Shown one piece after another: positions 14,858 through 15,266 of a stretch of DNA of 15,266 nt; within the stretch, counting starts at the first letter, position 1; the number at the start of each line of letters is the position of its first letter. The position numbers were made by a program, and so were the translations under genes. The stretch comes from Treponema sp. (GTDB taxonomy: Bacteria; Spirochaetota; Spirochaetia; Treponematales; Breznakiellaceae). The notes beneath the pieces were generated by a model, which saw only the letters and a list, made by a program, of their open reading frames with translations, was not told where the DNA came from and did not search any database. The DNA lies in NCBI GenBank assembly GCA_031277045.1, contig JAISLX010000017.1, forward strand, positions 1-15,266, read 5' to 3'.

Positions 14858-15266
14858 GGACGGCTCCTTTTTTACGCAGCCCCAGGAAATGCCACAGGGC
14901 AAAAATGTTAAGAATCAGGCTCATCCCCAGCATGGCGGCAACCGGGCCGGGCAGCCGGGCGGAGCTGGCGGGGGCTTCGTTTGACATCGCCGCAGTTGGC
15001 GCTGCCTCAGCCGATGCTGCATCGTCCGCCACGGCGATGATGATTTCGCCCCTGTGGCCCATGCCGTCCTCCGCGGTGAGCCGCCAATCGCCGCTCTCGA
15101 AGGGGACAAAGCTAAAGTAGCCGTTGACATCGGCGACGCTTTCCTGCGCCGCCGCGTCCGGCCGGGAGGGGCTGAACACCTTGATTTTGGCAAACAGCAT
15201 GGGCTCCCCGGTGCTGTACATAAACCGCGCCGTGCGAAGCGCCACCTGCCCTGTCGCCTCGGAGAC
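14847..15266 (-). CDS. nikL: NikL-like accessory component of the nickel/cobalt ECF transporter (5' partial)
   Basis: The frame remains open to the window edge, so the N-terminus is missing. The visible part (about 139 residues) has an extracytoplasmic beta domain with STGEPMLFAKIKVFSPS, ESVADVNGYFSFVPFES and DGMGHRGEI, the pattern of carboxypeptidase-regulatory-like domains in NikL proteins (TD-x-NG-x-F-x-F-x-P ... DGMGH). An Ala-rich linker, one membrane helix (GPVAAMLGMSLILNIFALWHF) and a short basic tail ending HAH follow. NikK/NikL or CbiN-type components are required in addition to M, Q and O for Ni/Co uptake. It overlaps cbiM by 11 nt. An internal GTG at 15245 is not a credible start because homology extends upstream. 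Confidence 0.75.
   Translation of the reverse strand, partial: VSEATGQVALRTARFMYSTGEPMLFAKIKVFSPSRPDAAAQESVADVNGYFSFVPFESGDWRLTAEDGMGHRGEIIIAVADDAASAEAAPTAAMSNEAPASSARLPGPVAAMLGMSLILNIFALWHFLGLRKKGAVHAH

Overview
The window looks like part of a spirochaete chromosome, most likely a Treponema-type organism from the termite-gut/Breznakiellaceae side of the group. This is inferred from the style of the proteins (a Treponema-like XRE regulator, an atypical MinD-like ATPase, a divergent GT26 protein) and not from any marker gene. The DNA is GC-rich by eye, apart from one clearly AT-rich island at about 12040-12640.

Layout. (1) 1-312 holds no convincing gene but has two inverted repeats just upstream of a small XRE regulator (313-678). 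(2) On the minus strand, a small membrane protein and a MinD/ParA-type ATPase overlap at a TGATG junction (2375 down to 721). (3) A divergent intergenic region (2376-2502) has a promoter on each strand; both place the predicted +1 at or next to the ATG, so both mRNAs may be leaderless. (4) A long plus-strand operon without a clear internal break runs from 2503 to 12016: a C-terminal processing protease (ctpA), an RsmE 16S rRNA methyltransferase, a GT26-like protein with an altered active site, and a complete F1Fo ATP synthase in the order atpB-E-F-H-A-G-D-C. The c subunit lacks the polar Na+ ligands, so the enzyme is predicted to be proton-coupled. The epsilon subunit carries an I(L)DxxRA ATP-sensing motif.

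(5) After atpC the composition turns AT-rich. A minus-strand gene is broken here, truncated at its 5' end beside a long imperfect palindrome and frameshifted near 12260; a GVSK-x-x-C-x-x-C motif hints at a deaminase-like protein. (6) At 12685-12867 there are two plus-strand terminator-like hairpins. Between them is a promoter with an AT-rich upstream tract driving a structured RNA of about 100 nt that ends in a very strong intrinsic terminator. No plus-strand gene follows. This orphan RNA unit is the most interesting unexplained signal in the window, because readthrough would be antisense to the metal transporter genes. (7) On the minus strand, 15266 to 12866 encodes an ECF-type nickel/cobalt transporter in transcription order NikL-like (5' partial, running off the window), CbiM/NikM, CbiQ/NikQ, CbiO/NikO, with all genes overlapping.

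Together the operons cover envelope proteolysis, ribosome modification, energy conversion and Ni/Co uptake. Nickel uptake would suit an organism with hydrogenase or CO dehydrogenase, but no such gene is visible here.
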